From Dasypus novemcinctus (taxonomy: Eukaryota; Chordata; Mammalia; Cingulata; Dasypodidae), in assembly GCF_030445035.2 (NCBI RefSeq), contig NC_080683.1, forward strand, positions 114,499,225 to 114,563,224: a stretch of 64,000 nucleotides of DNA. The letters run 5' to 3'. The notes below the pieces were generated by a model. That model was not told the DNA's origin and did no database searches. It saw only the letters and a list, made by a program, of their open reading frames with translations. A program made the position numbers and the translations under genes. Position 1 is the stretch's first letter, and every line of letters begins with the position of its first letter. Shown piece by piece: positions 48,431-61,000 of this stretch.

Positions 48431-48954
48431 ATCATCAGTTTTGAGCACAGCCTTGCCAGGGCTGATATATCTGACAGGCATGTGTGCCCCACTCTGGTAG
48501 GACTCTGGGTATTTCATGAACGGGTAGAGAAACACTCTTACCTGTGCAGAATGGACTGGGAGGAGTAAGGTTGGGTCTATAGTCAACAACTTGGATTAGT
48601 TGGAAAAAACTGAGCTGAGTCCTACCAGGGTGCTAGGATATGCCAGCACCTGGTTGCAGTGACTGAGAATGGGATAGTAAGAGGCTGGGGAAAGCAGCAT
48701 TTGGTCAAGTACACCATGCAGAGACCACCTTGTGGGTCTGGCAGGAGCTTCTAGAGCTCTAGAGAGGCACAGAAGCGAACCATGACATCCAGAGTATCTG
48801 TGGCAGGAGCAGGTCCCTCCTCATGGCAGGGCCCAGAGCCAGGACAAGAATTAACAAGCACAGAGCTAGTTCCAAGTCCTAGGGAATAGCTGCACAGGCA
48901 GAAGACAATCCAGGTAGGAGGTGGTATGTCAGGCACCAGGAGCAATTCAGCTGC
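48431..48954. other. Single-copy stretch
   Basis: No recognised gene or repeat. Confidence 0.4.
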
Positions 48955-49080
48955 TAGGATTGGTGCAGTGGATGTGCCACAATGATGGAAGAGGTTGTTG
49001 ATGTGGGTGGGGTGGGGGGTATATGGGGACCTCATATTTTTTTAATGTAATATTTAAAAGAAAATAAAGAAGAAGAAAAA
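48955..49080 (+). mobile_element. L1-type 3' tail fragment
   Basis: Contains GAGGTTGTTGATGTGGG, TATATGGGGACCTCATATTT and TTTTTAATGTAATATT and ends A-rich, like 33450-33600. Strongly 5'-truncated. Confidence 0.6.
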
Positions 49081-49691
49081 AGATACAGCTTAGGTCTTTG
49101 GGGCATGGGTATGTCAGACAATGAAAATTGCAAGAGTGAGGTTGCAGATTGCTAGACTTTGGCACTCTTAAATTGTTCCAGCTGATGCTCAGAACTGATC
49201 CTGGACTAAACTGATCCACATCAAGTGGCTTCAGCTGGTGAGGAAGGAGGAGGGGTGGGGGAGGTAGAAGCCAGAAACTTGTTATGACCTGATGCTAGCA
49301 GCTGGCCTCCTAGGGGCTTATGAGCCTTTGTGAACAAGACAACAGAAATACCAAGCCAAATGATCAAACTTACTCTGTCATCTCTCACACACAATAACAC
49401 ACCCACCATGGGAAAAAAAATAACCCCCAAGGTCCAGAAAGATCTAGATCCATTCCCAGGAAGCATTTTGAGTACTTTCTGTGAATGGGCATTATGCTGT
49501 GAATTGGAACTTCAAGGGAGTAGGACATGACCTTGACTTCACATCTGTTGTTCACTGGAGAGTCAGATCTGCTAAGAGATCATTCCATTCCATCTTGAAG
49601 GGCTGGAGGCAGGCCAGGCAATGGAGGGTACAGGAGGTACACGGGAGTCACAGGACACGATATGTTTCAGGAACAAGAACTCAGAGCTTAA
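49081..49691. other. Single-copy stretch
   Basis: No recognised gene or repeat. Confidence 0.4.
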
Positions 49692-50145
49692 TGTGGGCTG
49701 AATTGTGTCCCCCAAAAACACATGTTCAAGTCCTCACCCTAGCTCCGTTAAATGCAACATTATTTGGAAAAATAGTATTTGAAGATGAAATTGGTTAATA
49801 TGAGGCCATATTGTAGTGTGGTGGGTCCTTAGTACGATATGATTGGTATCCTCCTGGATAGCAAATTTGACTCAGACACACAGACTGATACAGGGGAGAA
49901 TTAGTCCAAGTGATAACCAAGGCAGGTGGGAGTGATGCAGCTACAAGGCATGGGACATCAGGAATGGCCAGCAACCACCAGATGCTAGAAGGGCTGTGGA
50001 GGGATTCTCCTCAACAGGTGTCAGAGGACGAATGACTCTCCTGCTACCTTGAGAGTGGACTTCTGGCCTCCAGGACTGAGAAATAAATTTTTGTTGTTAA
50101 GTCCCCCATTTATGGTATCTTATTAGGGTTGCCCTAGAAAACGAA
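49692..50145 (+). repeat. Solo LTR, MLT1-like (MaLR)
   Basis: Starts TGTGGGCTGAATTGTGTCCC. It contains TTATTTGGAAAAATAG and ATATGATTGGTATCC, and ends AATAAATTTTTGTTGTTAAG… GGTTGCCCTAG, the usual MLT1-type order. No internal region. Old and diverged. Confidence 0.6.
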
Positions 50146-50341
50146 GGCAGTCCTTCTGGAGCACAGTCCATGATAAGCACGCAGTCTTTACAGATCATAA
50201 GCTTGGAGAGACCTGGGTGTGAATCTTCCCTCTGCTGCATACTAGCAGTGTGACCTTGAGTATGATATCCACTGAAAACCTCAGTTTACCCCATTGAGCA
50301 TTTGAGGTATCCAGGAATAAAGCAATAGAAGCACTTCATTA

Positions 50342-50774
50342 TTTTTTTTAAGATTTATTTATTTATTTATTTCTCTCCTCTTCCCCCCTACCCCGGTTGT
50401 CTGTTCTCTGTGTCTATTTGCTGCGTCTTCTTTGTCCGCTTCTGTTGTTGTCAGCAGCATGGGAATCTGTGTTTCTTTTCATTGTGTCATCTTGTTGTAT
50501 CGGCTCTCCATATGTGTGGCGCCATTCCTGGGCAGGCTGCACTTTCTTTCGCACTGGGTGGCTCTCCTTATGGGACACACTCCTTGCGTGTGGGGCTCCC
50601 TACATGGGGGACACCCCTGCGTGGCAGGGCACTTCTTGCATGGCAGGGCACTCCTCGTGCGCATCAGCGCTGTGCATGGGCCAGCTCCACACTGGTCAAG
50701 GAGGCCTGGGGTTTGAACTGCGGACTTCCCATGTGGTAGACGGACGCCCTAACCACTGGGCCAAGTCCACCGCC
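50342..50774 (-). mobile_element. DAS SINE just downstream of ALDH8A1
   Basis: Reverse full-length copy. The target-site duplication TAGAAGCACTT lies at 50326-50336 and 50775-50785. It sits in the same orientation as ALDH8A1 and contributes AATAAA motifs on the gene strand. Confidence 0.93.
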
Positions 50775-51549
50775 TAGAAGCACTTTATAACTTTTAAGTA
50801 TAAGAAGAAGAGGTACACATAGTGGTTACTAGAATTGTTTGACATTTTTATCTGTTTTTAGTATTAGGAAGCTACAGCCTCCATAGGTGCATATGCTAAG
50901 AATTGGTAGTGATAGGACTTAATATTAGAGATAGATCAAACTCTACCCTCTTCTTACTAATTTGCTCCCTTCAATTTTTCTTTGTCCTTGAAAAGATATA
51001 TTTCCCTGCGCTTACCAGATACACTTTTTCTAATAGATTGAATGTTATGTTTACCACACAGACACCCACTGCCCCTTTATGTAATAAGGAGCAGTCAGTT
51101 TTCTATTAGCCATGTTAGAATGGGGAGACCATCTCATCCATCTCTCCAAAGGAAGAAAATTAGAGTGATTGGTTTCCCTTGACTGAACAGATTTTTTTTT
51201 TTTACAATGTACTTGAAAATGAAAAAATCTGATTCCATGAAATTCCAAAGACTTCAATCAAAATGATGAGGAAAATACTATGAAGACATCACTTGGTAGG
51301 ACCCTGAAGATGGTTTGCCTTCCTTTCTGTGCCTTCCCACTCAGATGGCCTCCCATCTTTGATTCCACACTGAAAATAGACAATGTCTCATCACTAGTGG
51401 ATAAAAGTACTAAAACTGAGGATGAGCTAGAGATAACCATCTACAAGAAAAGGTTTGGCTGGGCTTATGCCAGTAGTTGGATCACCGCTTCTGGATGACT
51501 GATTCTCCATGGTGAGGCATCCCCCAAAGGAGCTTCCCCGTGGCAACGA
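50775..51549 (-). other. Probable ALDH8A1 3' untranslated region
   Basis: This is sequence downstream of the ALDH8A1 stop on the minus strand. I see no canonical AATAAA between the stop and the SINE at 50342-50774. Only weak variants occur (CATAAA near 51077, TATAAA near 50784). The first canonical AATAAA run on the gene strand is in the A-rich tail of that SINE, which lies in the same orientation. The transcript end is therefore undetermined. Confidence 0.4.
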
Positions 51550-52002
51550 TCAGTGTTTAACAGTGATGGTTTTGATTTCCGTGAAGAAGTAATAGGAATC
51601 CTTGATTCCTTCTCTTCCTATCCCAGAGCTCTTCATCCCCCCAAAAGGAAGGTTCAGCTCTCTGATGAGCCAGCAGTTGGTCCACACCAACCCTGCTTGC
51701 AACTTCTTAGCCACCCGGTGGACACGTCCCACATTGCAGGACCACACTGTGGCTGCCAGGCCATATTTGACACTGTTGGCTCTTTTAATCACCTCCTCTT
51801 CACTATCGAAGGGGACGACACAAGTCACTGGACCAAATATCTCTTCCTTCATGCAGCAGGATTCGTCCTTAATGTCTGTTATCACCGTGGGAAGCATAAA
51901 GTAGCCTGCCTGATTTTGGGGTGGAAGGTTCAATTCGTCCACTCCCTCACCACACAGAATCTGGGCCCCTTCGGCACGAGCTTTCTTCATATAACCTCTG
52001 AC
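51550..52002 (-). CDS. ALDH8A1: ALDH8A1 last coding exon and stop (residues 338-487)
   Basis: The acceptor is AACCCACAG before GTCAGAGGT. The exon has 150 codons followed by TGA at 51552-51550. It carries YFMLPTVI, EEIFGPVTCVVPF (Glu391 and Phe393 of the cofactor site), GLVWTNCW, LPFGGMKSSGIGREG and the C-terminus TEIKTITVKH. All of these are characteristic of ALDH8A1 orthologues. The frame is uninterrupted. Residues upstream of VRGYMKK in the open frame are intron. Confidence 0.96.
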   Translation of the reverse strand, partial: VRGYMKKARAEGAQILCGEGVDELNLPPQNQAGYFMLPTVITDIKDESCCMKEEIFGPVTCVVPFDSEEEVIKRANSVKYGLAATVWSCNVGRVHRVAKKLQAGLVWTNCWLIRELNLPFGGMKSSGIGREGIKDSYYFFTEIKTITVKH

Positions 52003-55000
52003 CTGTGGGTTAGAATCAAAATTAGCAACATCTGACCATCTGTGTTTCCCAAGAGAAGATTCCATATTTTCTAATCCTCTTGGAAATGTGTGGAACATCA
52101 AGCTAGAGGTGACCATCTCATTGATCTGCCAAGCCAGAGAGCCAAGGCACTCTCTCCATCATTGGGGCACTCGATCCTCACACATGTCAGGAGGGGATTG
52201 ATTTGGTAAATGTGTAAGTCCAGGCACTCTGATAAGTGCTTCCCAAACACTATCTCACTTAATTCTCTCAAAAGCCTAGTGGGTGTGTATTATTATCGCC
52301 TACTTCTGATGATATAATTGAGACTCACACGGATAAATGAATGCCCATGTTCACTATGACTTAGCTCTAGGACACATTCAGTTATTTCCAGTTAAATTTT
52401 CAAAGGGATATATTCTCACTTTTGGAAGAGTATGTCCATTAATGAAAATGGCAAGTGGATGAGCCATAAGATTTATTTAAAGGTCAGGATGGCCTTCAAA
52501 GGCTAAGCTTCCAAAACAAATAATTTCTAATTGATGTTCTCATTCTTGATTATACCTTGAAAATACATTGAGGTAATATAGTATAACTAATTATAATGGG
52601 AAATAAATCAGGTAATAAATTAACCCAGTGACTGGTAGAAGTTCATTAATAATGGTTGTACAAATGGCTGACCTCAATATAGATATATATTTATATATGT
52701 AAATATGTATATTTTATATGTGGATATTATTCTACCCCAAAGGGGTATTATCAGTTTAGGACAAGTGGCAAAACTAGGTCTGAAAATTAAAAGTATAGAT
52801 CAACAGACAAGTTGTCAACCAAAGGCAGAGTAATTTTGAAATGATGTTTTGGATCAACTCATCATTTATAATGATCTGGGCATCTGTCCCAAAATTGATT
52901 AGTCAATACTTAATGTAGAATATTCATTGTAGAGCTAGATGCTTATTTGCCATGTAAAATACAGTAATGTAATTATATTCTGTTATTAACGTTCCTTCCT
53001 TTGTAGAACACTTAATAAGTCAAGAAGTCAAAGTCTTTTTAAAAATGAACGTCTTATGGATTTATATCTCCTTCCATGGTGCCTCCTTCCCCCGAATCGA
53101 GTGACCGCAAGCTTCCCCACAATTTGCCCTATTCTAGTTTGTGTGTAGAGACTAAGTTATAGCTCCACCTCTCTTTCCTCTATCCTCCTGCTACTTTTGA
53201 AACAACTCACCTTAACTAAAAGCTGCCAAAGGCAGGCATCCTGTGTGAAACAGGGAAGTCAGGGGAAGGACATAGAAGCCTGTGGAATGCAGTAGCCAGG
53301 ACTTTTGTCAATGATCCAGAACAGGACAAGTACAGACACGGCTTTAGAGGATGACGTCCAAGCAAAATTCCATGATTATCTCAAAGAGTCTCTTGGGATG
53401 ATAATATATGAAAGGAAGTGCCAGTTTTCAAATGATGACCCTATCAAATATTTAATATAAAAGGTGACCCACAGTAAATTGAATTCATTTACCACAGACT
53501 GCATCCCTGGTAAGTAGAATTTTATCGACACTAAAAGCTTGGGAGCTGGAGTTTTCCATTTTCAATAAAATCTGAAGAAATATGTGACTGGCAATATGCT
53601 ATAATATGTAAAGAAATATAATAAAATCTTGCCTTTGAAAGGAGAGAGTAGAGAGTAGTTAGTACATAATAGCTTTGAACATAAATTCAGAGTACAGAGA
53701 TTAGAGGAGGGGCTAAGAACTTGACTATATTCAATCTCAGTTCCTTTATTTACTAAGATATTTCTTAATGCTCCAAGACTCATTTTCCTCATATGACAAA
53801 CCAGATTAACACTACTACTTACTCATAGGACTCACAAGAGGTTTAAAGAAATGATAGATGTAAAATATTTACCATAAAATCTAAGTCTCTTATTTATTTA
53901 TCTATTTATTTTTAGGAGGTACCAGGAATCGATTCCAGGACCTAGTCCATGGAAAGCAGGCACTCAACCACTGAGCTACATCTACTCCCCCGAAGTCTCT
54001 TCTGAAAAAGCCTTACTTCCCCATCCCTGGCTTCCTCTAGTAGCTCCAAAAGGGCAGAGACCCTCAGATCTTTCTAGAAAGCACTGGGCTGGCAGCCTAG
54101 TCCAGTTGGTGGGAACCCTGGATCTGGGCACCCACGTCCTGGCAGAAAAGCCACACAGAGTCCCAGGGACCCTCAAAGCCACAGAGGCCAGAGCCAGCAG
54201 CTTCCAAACAGAAATCACCCATTTCAGTGCTGGAAGAAATGGGAGCCAAACTGAGAGGAGCTTTGCTCTGGGCAGGGGGTCAGGCAGCAGGACAACAATA
54301 CTAGAGAAACGACATGGGAGGGAGGGTCATGGAAACACCATCTTCAAGGATTCTCCCTAAGGACAAGTGCCAGTGATGAAAATCATGAAAAACTTTTTAA
54401 GTTGTGTGGACAAAATCTTTCTCCTCAGAAGAAGTGGCACTTTCTGAGATGAATGCAAACTAATTAAATGTCTTTTAAGATAGTTCCAAGGAAAATGTCT
54501 AAAAAATTATTTTCTACAACACCAAAGCAGTTGGTGGTTAAGTTTAGAGTTTAGTTCATAGAAATGTAACCGAGTTAGCCTCTCGTTTGGACAAAAGTAT
54601 TGCGGTAATGTCAGATGTCAGCAACAAGGAAAGCTGGGGTGAGTGGGTATGGAAAATCTGTCTACATTCTCTTTGAAACTTTCTGTTAATCTGAATTATT
54701 ACAAAATAGAATGTTATTCAAAAGCATTCAATTGAGATAGGAAACTGCCAAAATTATTAGGAGCTTTTAAAAACTTCTCTTTGAAAAAGTAAATATGTGC
54801 TCACAATGACAGATAGCCTTAAATGTTTGAATGTGTGTGTGGTCAGGAAAAACACTGATAACTGCCTCCTCATTTCCAGGGTGATCCATAGCAGCTAGGT
54901 ATGCTAAATTGAAATGATGTGAATATAACATAACCAACATGTTATACAGATGCCTCTGGTTTTCAGGCGTAATTTGGTCTCATGGAAGTTGGTGTTTCTA

Positions 55001-58000
55001 GACAGAGACGTGTTAGGGAGAGGAAAGCTGGCACCATGTCTAGGGCCTGGTTTGGCTTTGGGCCACAGCTTCTGTGGCTGGGAAATAAAAGGAAATGGAC
55101 AGGAAGCAGACTTGGCCCAGTGGTTAGGGCGTCCGTCTACCACATGGGAGGTCCACGGTTCAAACCCCGGGCCTCCTTGACCCATGTGGAGTGGCCCATG
55201 TGCAGTGCTGATGCGCGCAAGGAATGCCTTGCCACGCAGGGTGTTCCCCGCGTAGGGGAGCCCCACGCGCAAGGAGTACGCCCGGTAAGGAAAGCTGCCC
55301 AGTGCGAAAGAAAGTGCAGCCTGCCCAGGAAAGGTGCCACACACACGGAGAGCTGACACAACAAGATGACGCAACAAAAAGAGACACAGATTCCCGTGCC
55401 GCTGACAACAACAGAAGCGGACAAAGAAGACACAGCAAATAGACACAGAGAACAGACAACTGGGGCTGGGTGGGGGGGAGCGGAAGGGGAGAGAAACAAA
55501 TAAAAAATAAACCTTTAAAAAAAAAAAAAAAAGGAAATGGATAGCCTCTCCCATTTCACTTCCCTTTAGGAAAAGATGGGATGGTAAAATATAGAGAAGG
55601 TGGCTAATTTTGGAAATAACTAAGCTGAGTCAAATTATTACATTGAGGAGGGTCAAGGGTTGAAATCAACTGGCATGATATTAGGAGCTCCAGCACAGCA
55701 AAACATCCTATACCCCTGCCCCCTGCTGGCACCTCCTGGATCTGATCAAGGTGGGGAAACCTGACCCTGCAGGTCGAGATTTCATCCTTCCTCTGTGCAG
55801 GTGCCGGTGGGCAGGCACCTGCTGGGTGAGCCCTCCACTACCACCTGCTCCCGCTGGAGAGTCTGCAGCAAAGTTCCTGGAATCACCAGGACAGGAACCA
55901 CCTGCGGCAAACTCCTCTAGGGAGGAATGAATCCCAGACCCTGGCCCCTCCCAGATCCACTCCAAAGCGCTAAGCCTGCCTGATAGGTCTCAATGAATTC
56001 TAACCACCAACCTGCTAAAAAGCCGGGAATTTGGTTCTCCCTGTGGGGTCATTCAAAGAATGCAACATTTGGGATGCCTGTTTTTTCCTGATAAAAATTT
56101 GCATATCCACACTAAAATGATTTGACACCAAAAACATGTAAATTTTATGAGTAATTAAAACTACTGGGAGTCGACAAAAAAAAAAGTTTGAGCATTTATG
56201 AGATATCCAAATGTAATGCAAATACGGTGTTTTCAACTAAAGCATGTTATCAGCAAAAATTTTGGATCTTTTTTATAAGCTGATTCTTGAGAAACTCAAA
56301 GCACATAGAAAAATATGAACCACAGAAACTTTTCCACTTGGCCATTTAATGTAAGGTTGTCCAAATCGCGAATTAATTTGATAAATTATTTGATTGTATT
56401 TTTGAAATTCTTGATTGATATTTAAAATTTTGAATTGATATAATTTTGTGGCAATAAAATACCCATATCTGCCCAAGGTTTTTAAGAAGCTGGGATTCAA
56501 CATAACAGCTGCCTGTGCCAAAAGGTGGAATATCCAACACGCATATCAATGAAAGGTTGAAGAGTTAAAGGAAGTTTAAGCAAAACCTCAAAGGCTTCTG
56601 CTTATCTATGGGTCCCTTTCTCATTGTTAGATTTAATGTTCACTGATGTTAGAGCTTCATGTCCATGTACTCGTAAGTATTTTCCTGGAGGAAACTGAGG
56701 TTTTGCTTTTGCATTTATTTTGTTTCCATCTTAGAACCACAGATAGGCCATAAACAGTTTGTGGAGGGATGTCCCCTGTTCCTGTAAGCATTTCTTCAGA
56801 CCTTGTGTAACTGCAGGACATATAACCTGATCATGCGCAGAAAATACTGACTCTTGCCCCTCAAATGGCCTTTGTGTCACCAGGAACAGAGGTCACCTCC
56901 CTCAGATTCAAGATTACTGGGACAGGGAGACATCAGAAGCAGATCAAATGGGAGAAGTCCTTCAATAAGTAAGATCTGACCTAAAATCCACTCCACCACA
57001 TAGGACAGCTCTATAATTAACCAAGTGGACTTTGCTAAGTCAAACTTCCCCACTCACCTCCTATCCCATAAAAATCTCCCTTAACCCTCAGATCAGGTAG
57101 ACGGGTTTGAGCTGGGAGTCCTGTCTTCATGCTGATCAGCCTTGCATTAAAGCTCTTTCTTTCCTCAAAATCCCAATGTCACAGGATTGGCCTCTGTGGG
57201 CATCAGGTAGCCAGCCCTTATTTGGTAACAGTTTCAGAGTCTTGCTTACCACATTATATGTATACATCACAGTTAGGGACAACATAATTCCAGTCTTTGA
57301 GCAAGTTTGAAAAATAACTCAGCTAAATTGGAAATATCAGCACAACTCAGGAACTTCTTCAGAAGGCAACAGGTGACAAGGTTATATCCTCTTGAATATA
57401 TCAGCTATTAGGGGTTGAGTTGCTTCCCTTCAAAACACATGTTGAAGTCCTAATCCCTGGTGTCCTAGAATGTGAACTTATTTGGAAATAGGGTCATTGC
57501 AGATGCAATTAGTTAAGATGCATTCCTACTGAAGTGGGTGGGGAGGGCCCTTAATCCAATATGACCGGTTGTCGCTTTAAGAAGGGGAGAAGACACACAA
57601 AGACAGGTGGGGAGGAGGCCAGATGAAGATGGGGCAGGGACAGAAGTAATGCTGCCACCAGCCAAGAACACCTAGGGCCACCAGAAGCCCCAGGGAGGCA
57701 AGGAAATTTTCTTCCCTAAAGCCTACAGGAGGCAACATGGCCATGCCAGCACATTGATCTCCAATTTCTGGGCTCCAGACCCAGGGATATATATAAAGCC
57801 CCCCAGTTGGTGGTACTTTGTTAGGCAACCCCAAGAAGCCAAGACAGCCATCAAAATGAGTCAGTCTGCAATATCAATTCTCACAAAAGCACTGTAGGGG
57901 TGATGGGGAGGGATTACCAATCATTTAATTGATACAGAAAAGTCAAGTGCATATCCTCCCTCAATGGGTAAGCTATTTTGACAGTGTGTAAAAGTGAAGA

Positions 58001-61000
58001 AGGGGTTTATGTGCTGAGCTGATACGGAGAACTTTGAATCTCAGGTGAGTAAGTGAATTGCAAAGGGGACCTTAGGCAGTAGCCTGTGTCTATCAGAAGA
58101 TGCTTCTGGAAGTTACCGTTTGCTTTTGCCCATCTCTCAGGAAGCACTCGATGTCACCAGTTATTTTCATGTGGTGGGTGGAGAGGCATGCAGCTCTCGT
58201 GTCCTGTCCAGAACATCCAGACAAGAGAGCAGATAAGGAGCTTCTCACATCTGGTGAGATCCTCCTCTAAGAGGGTGGGCAGGAGGGATCATCCATAACT
58301 GTGGGTCCCTATGGGCACTAGGGGACCACTCCCTAAGCACCTGCAACCCTGCAGAAAAACAGAGCCATGCTGGCTAGCCTCACTTTGAATTAGTGACCAC
58401 AAGCCTCAAGCAAGCCCCTCCAGATGCCCACAACATGGTCATTTCCGAGCCAGTTCTCTCTTCCCTCCTCCTCAAATCTCCAACACCATCTCCCTCCTCC
58501 CTTTTGGCTGGGAACCCTGTGTGGCAGTTTGAGATTATTTGTGAATACCAAAAAGAGAAAGATTATGTTTGTAAAGTAACCTATTCCTCTGGGTATGATA
58601 CCGTTTGACTGTATTAAAGTCAAAGGTTTTAAGTTTACTTGATAAAATCAATTTAGGGCTTCTGATTTGACCACATCAGTAGGGCATGACTGTGGTTGAG
58701 TCCCTGCCCCCTTCGTGGGCTGATATAAATGGGTGCCCAATCAAGAAGATACAAGAAGAGAGAGAGAGCTCTGTTGTGTTTGATCCAGGGACCCAGGGAG
58801 AGATGAGCCATTCACTTGATAGTTTGCAGCTGAAGAGAACAGAGGCGCTGAGCAGCTGAGAAGGTCCTGAAAGAAACAAGCCCTGTGCCAGAGACTGATA
58901 TAGGAAGCCCTGAGAGAGCCAGCAGAGATCATCCGCCATCTTGCTTCAACACATGGCAGCTGAATTTAGTGAAAGTACCTCTTATGACACCTTGAGTTGC
59001 ACTTTCCGCGGCCTCAGGACTGTAAGCTTTCACTCCAAATAAATACCCTTCATAAAGCCAACAGATTTCTGGTACTTTCCATCAGCACCCCTTTGGCAGT
59101 GCCATACACCCTGCTTCTCATTTCACTGAGAAATTAGAAGACATAAAAAGAAATCATTTAACTATCATGCCTTCCCACCTGAAAGCATCTGTACTTAACC
59201 ACGGTGTGAAGGTCAAGATGAAAATGCCAGACATCTGCCAGAGGCCAGGGCGGGGTCAGACATTTCTGCAGGCTTATGGAAACGCTCTCTGCCTCACTGG
59301 CTATTGGACAGAGGCCAGTCTCCCTTGGTGATCCTCGGTTACCTCAGTTATAAAACAAGCTCCTTCTCACTTCACAAGTCCATGACCATTTTTTGGAGTC
59401 ACATGGTGGACATTAATTCAAATGACCCCAAAGACCTATCTTCCACAAACCACTCAGAGATCATTAATGGCTCCTCCCTGCTGGGCTACTGGTCACCCAC
59501 TGAGAGAACCATACCATGGGGCTGGTTGTGGCTGACATTTCCAGAAGCCCATCTGCCATAAGCTAGAGGCAGGGCATTCTCAGAGGGGATCTTTGCCTGT
59601 GGAATTCCCTTCCAATCAGGGCCCACACTGGCCTTAAGAGCTGACCACCTTCTGAAAGCTGCCTTCCCTGCTCTCCTAGGCGTATCTCCATGCTGACTCC
59701 TTAAGTACATTCATTTCAAGACAATTCTGCTCTAATCTGGACGACATTTGGATATTCATGTCCAACATTTTAAAACTCTATGCCCAAAGAATAGTTCCCT
59801 CAGGTCATAAATTTTAAAAAAAAAAGAGGGTAATTGTTAACAGGATTTCCAAGCATGGGTGTGTGTTCCTCTCTTCAAATAAGACCTTCTGTAACTTCTG
59901 TTGCTGAGACCCACTCACCTTCTCCAAGTGGGCTTTACTTATCAGAGCGCCCATGCTGGCCGAGGGATCGGAGGGAATGCCGACTCTCCACTTTCTGGTA
60001 GCTTCCACAAACCTCTTTAGGAATTCACCATAGATGCTCCTCTGGACGAAGATCCTGCTGGTGCAGAGGCAGATTTCCCCCTGTTGAGAGGGACCCACGA
60101 GGACAATGACAAGACTGGAGGACAAACGCCCATGGGGGCAGGTACCTGCACTTGGCACGCCTGCTGCGCTTCGGGTGCTGTTCTGGGTGAGGGGATGTGG
60201 AGGCAAAGTCAACCCTGGAATCCACAGTCTAGTGGGCCAGACAAGAACACAAGCGAACAGGCTCAGCAAACCATGTGGTTCCAGGTAGTGATCTAAGCAA
60301 CCAAGGACAGGGAAGCAGAGGCTGGGAATAGAAACTGCCAGGGGCTCTCTTAGTAAAGGGAGTCGTTGAGGTACTTGTGACCAGGGAACATCCAAACTGG
60401 CGTGGGATTGATGTGAAAGGGCTGGATAGGCAAAGATTTGGAGGAAGGGAAGTCTCAGCACTCGCGAGACCTGCTGTAGGAAGGAAGTTGGCGAGTGAGA
60501 AGAGCAGCGGGCAGGCGGTGGGGCTGGGGGAGAAGGGGGCAGGTGCAACGAGGTGTGTGGACAGGGGCAAGGTCAGGAGGGGAGCCCGAGAGCCTCGGAG
60601 CTCAGTGCGGAGCTTGCATCCTCCTCTCGGTATTCTGAAAAGACCGTGGAAGGTTTTAAGCAGCAGAGTACGAAGTCACTGATATTTTTAAACGATCATT
60701 CTTGGCATTGTGTGGAGAAAAGAATGGAAAGGGCAAGAGTGGGGGCAGAGTGAAGAGACTATCAGAGAAGCCACAGTGAGCTGAAGCGTGGACCAGGGGG
60801 CTCCAGCAGAGGGGAAGAGCCATGGTGGTGTGTATCTTGGGATTTCTACAAAGGGGCATTGTAGAAATGGAACAGTTAATGTTTGGAAATATTAAATTCT
60901 TCCTGCCACCCATATCACTACTAAACGATCTGCAGATCTGACTTGGGAAATCTCAGAGCATGACAGTTTCAGTAGTTTGAGTGCCTTGTGGCGTGTGGGG

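Noticed and set aside
54904-55554. 216-codon minus-strand open frame in the ALDH8A1 intron
   Set aside because: Runs through an antisense DAS SINE and lacks exon boundaries or family similarity.
59814-60548. 244-codon open frame on the minus strand as a single gene
   Set aside because: Only 59919-60080 is ALDH8A1 coding. The rest lies beyond clear splice sites and has no resemblance to the protein.
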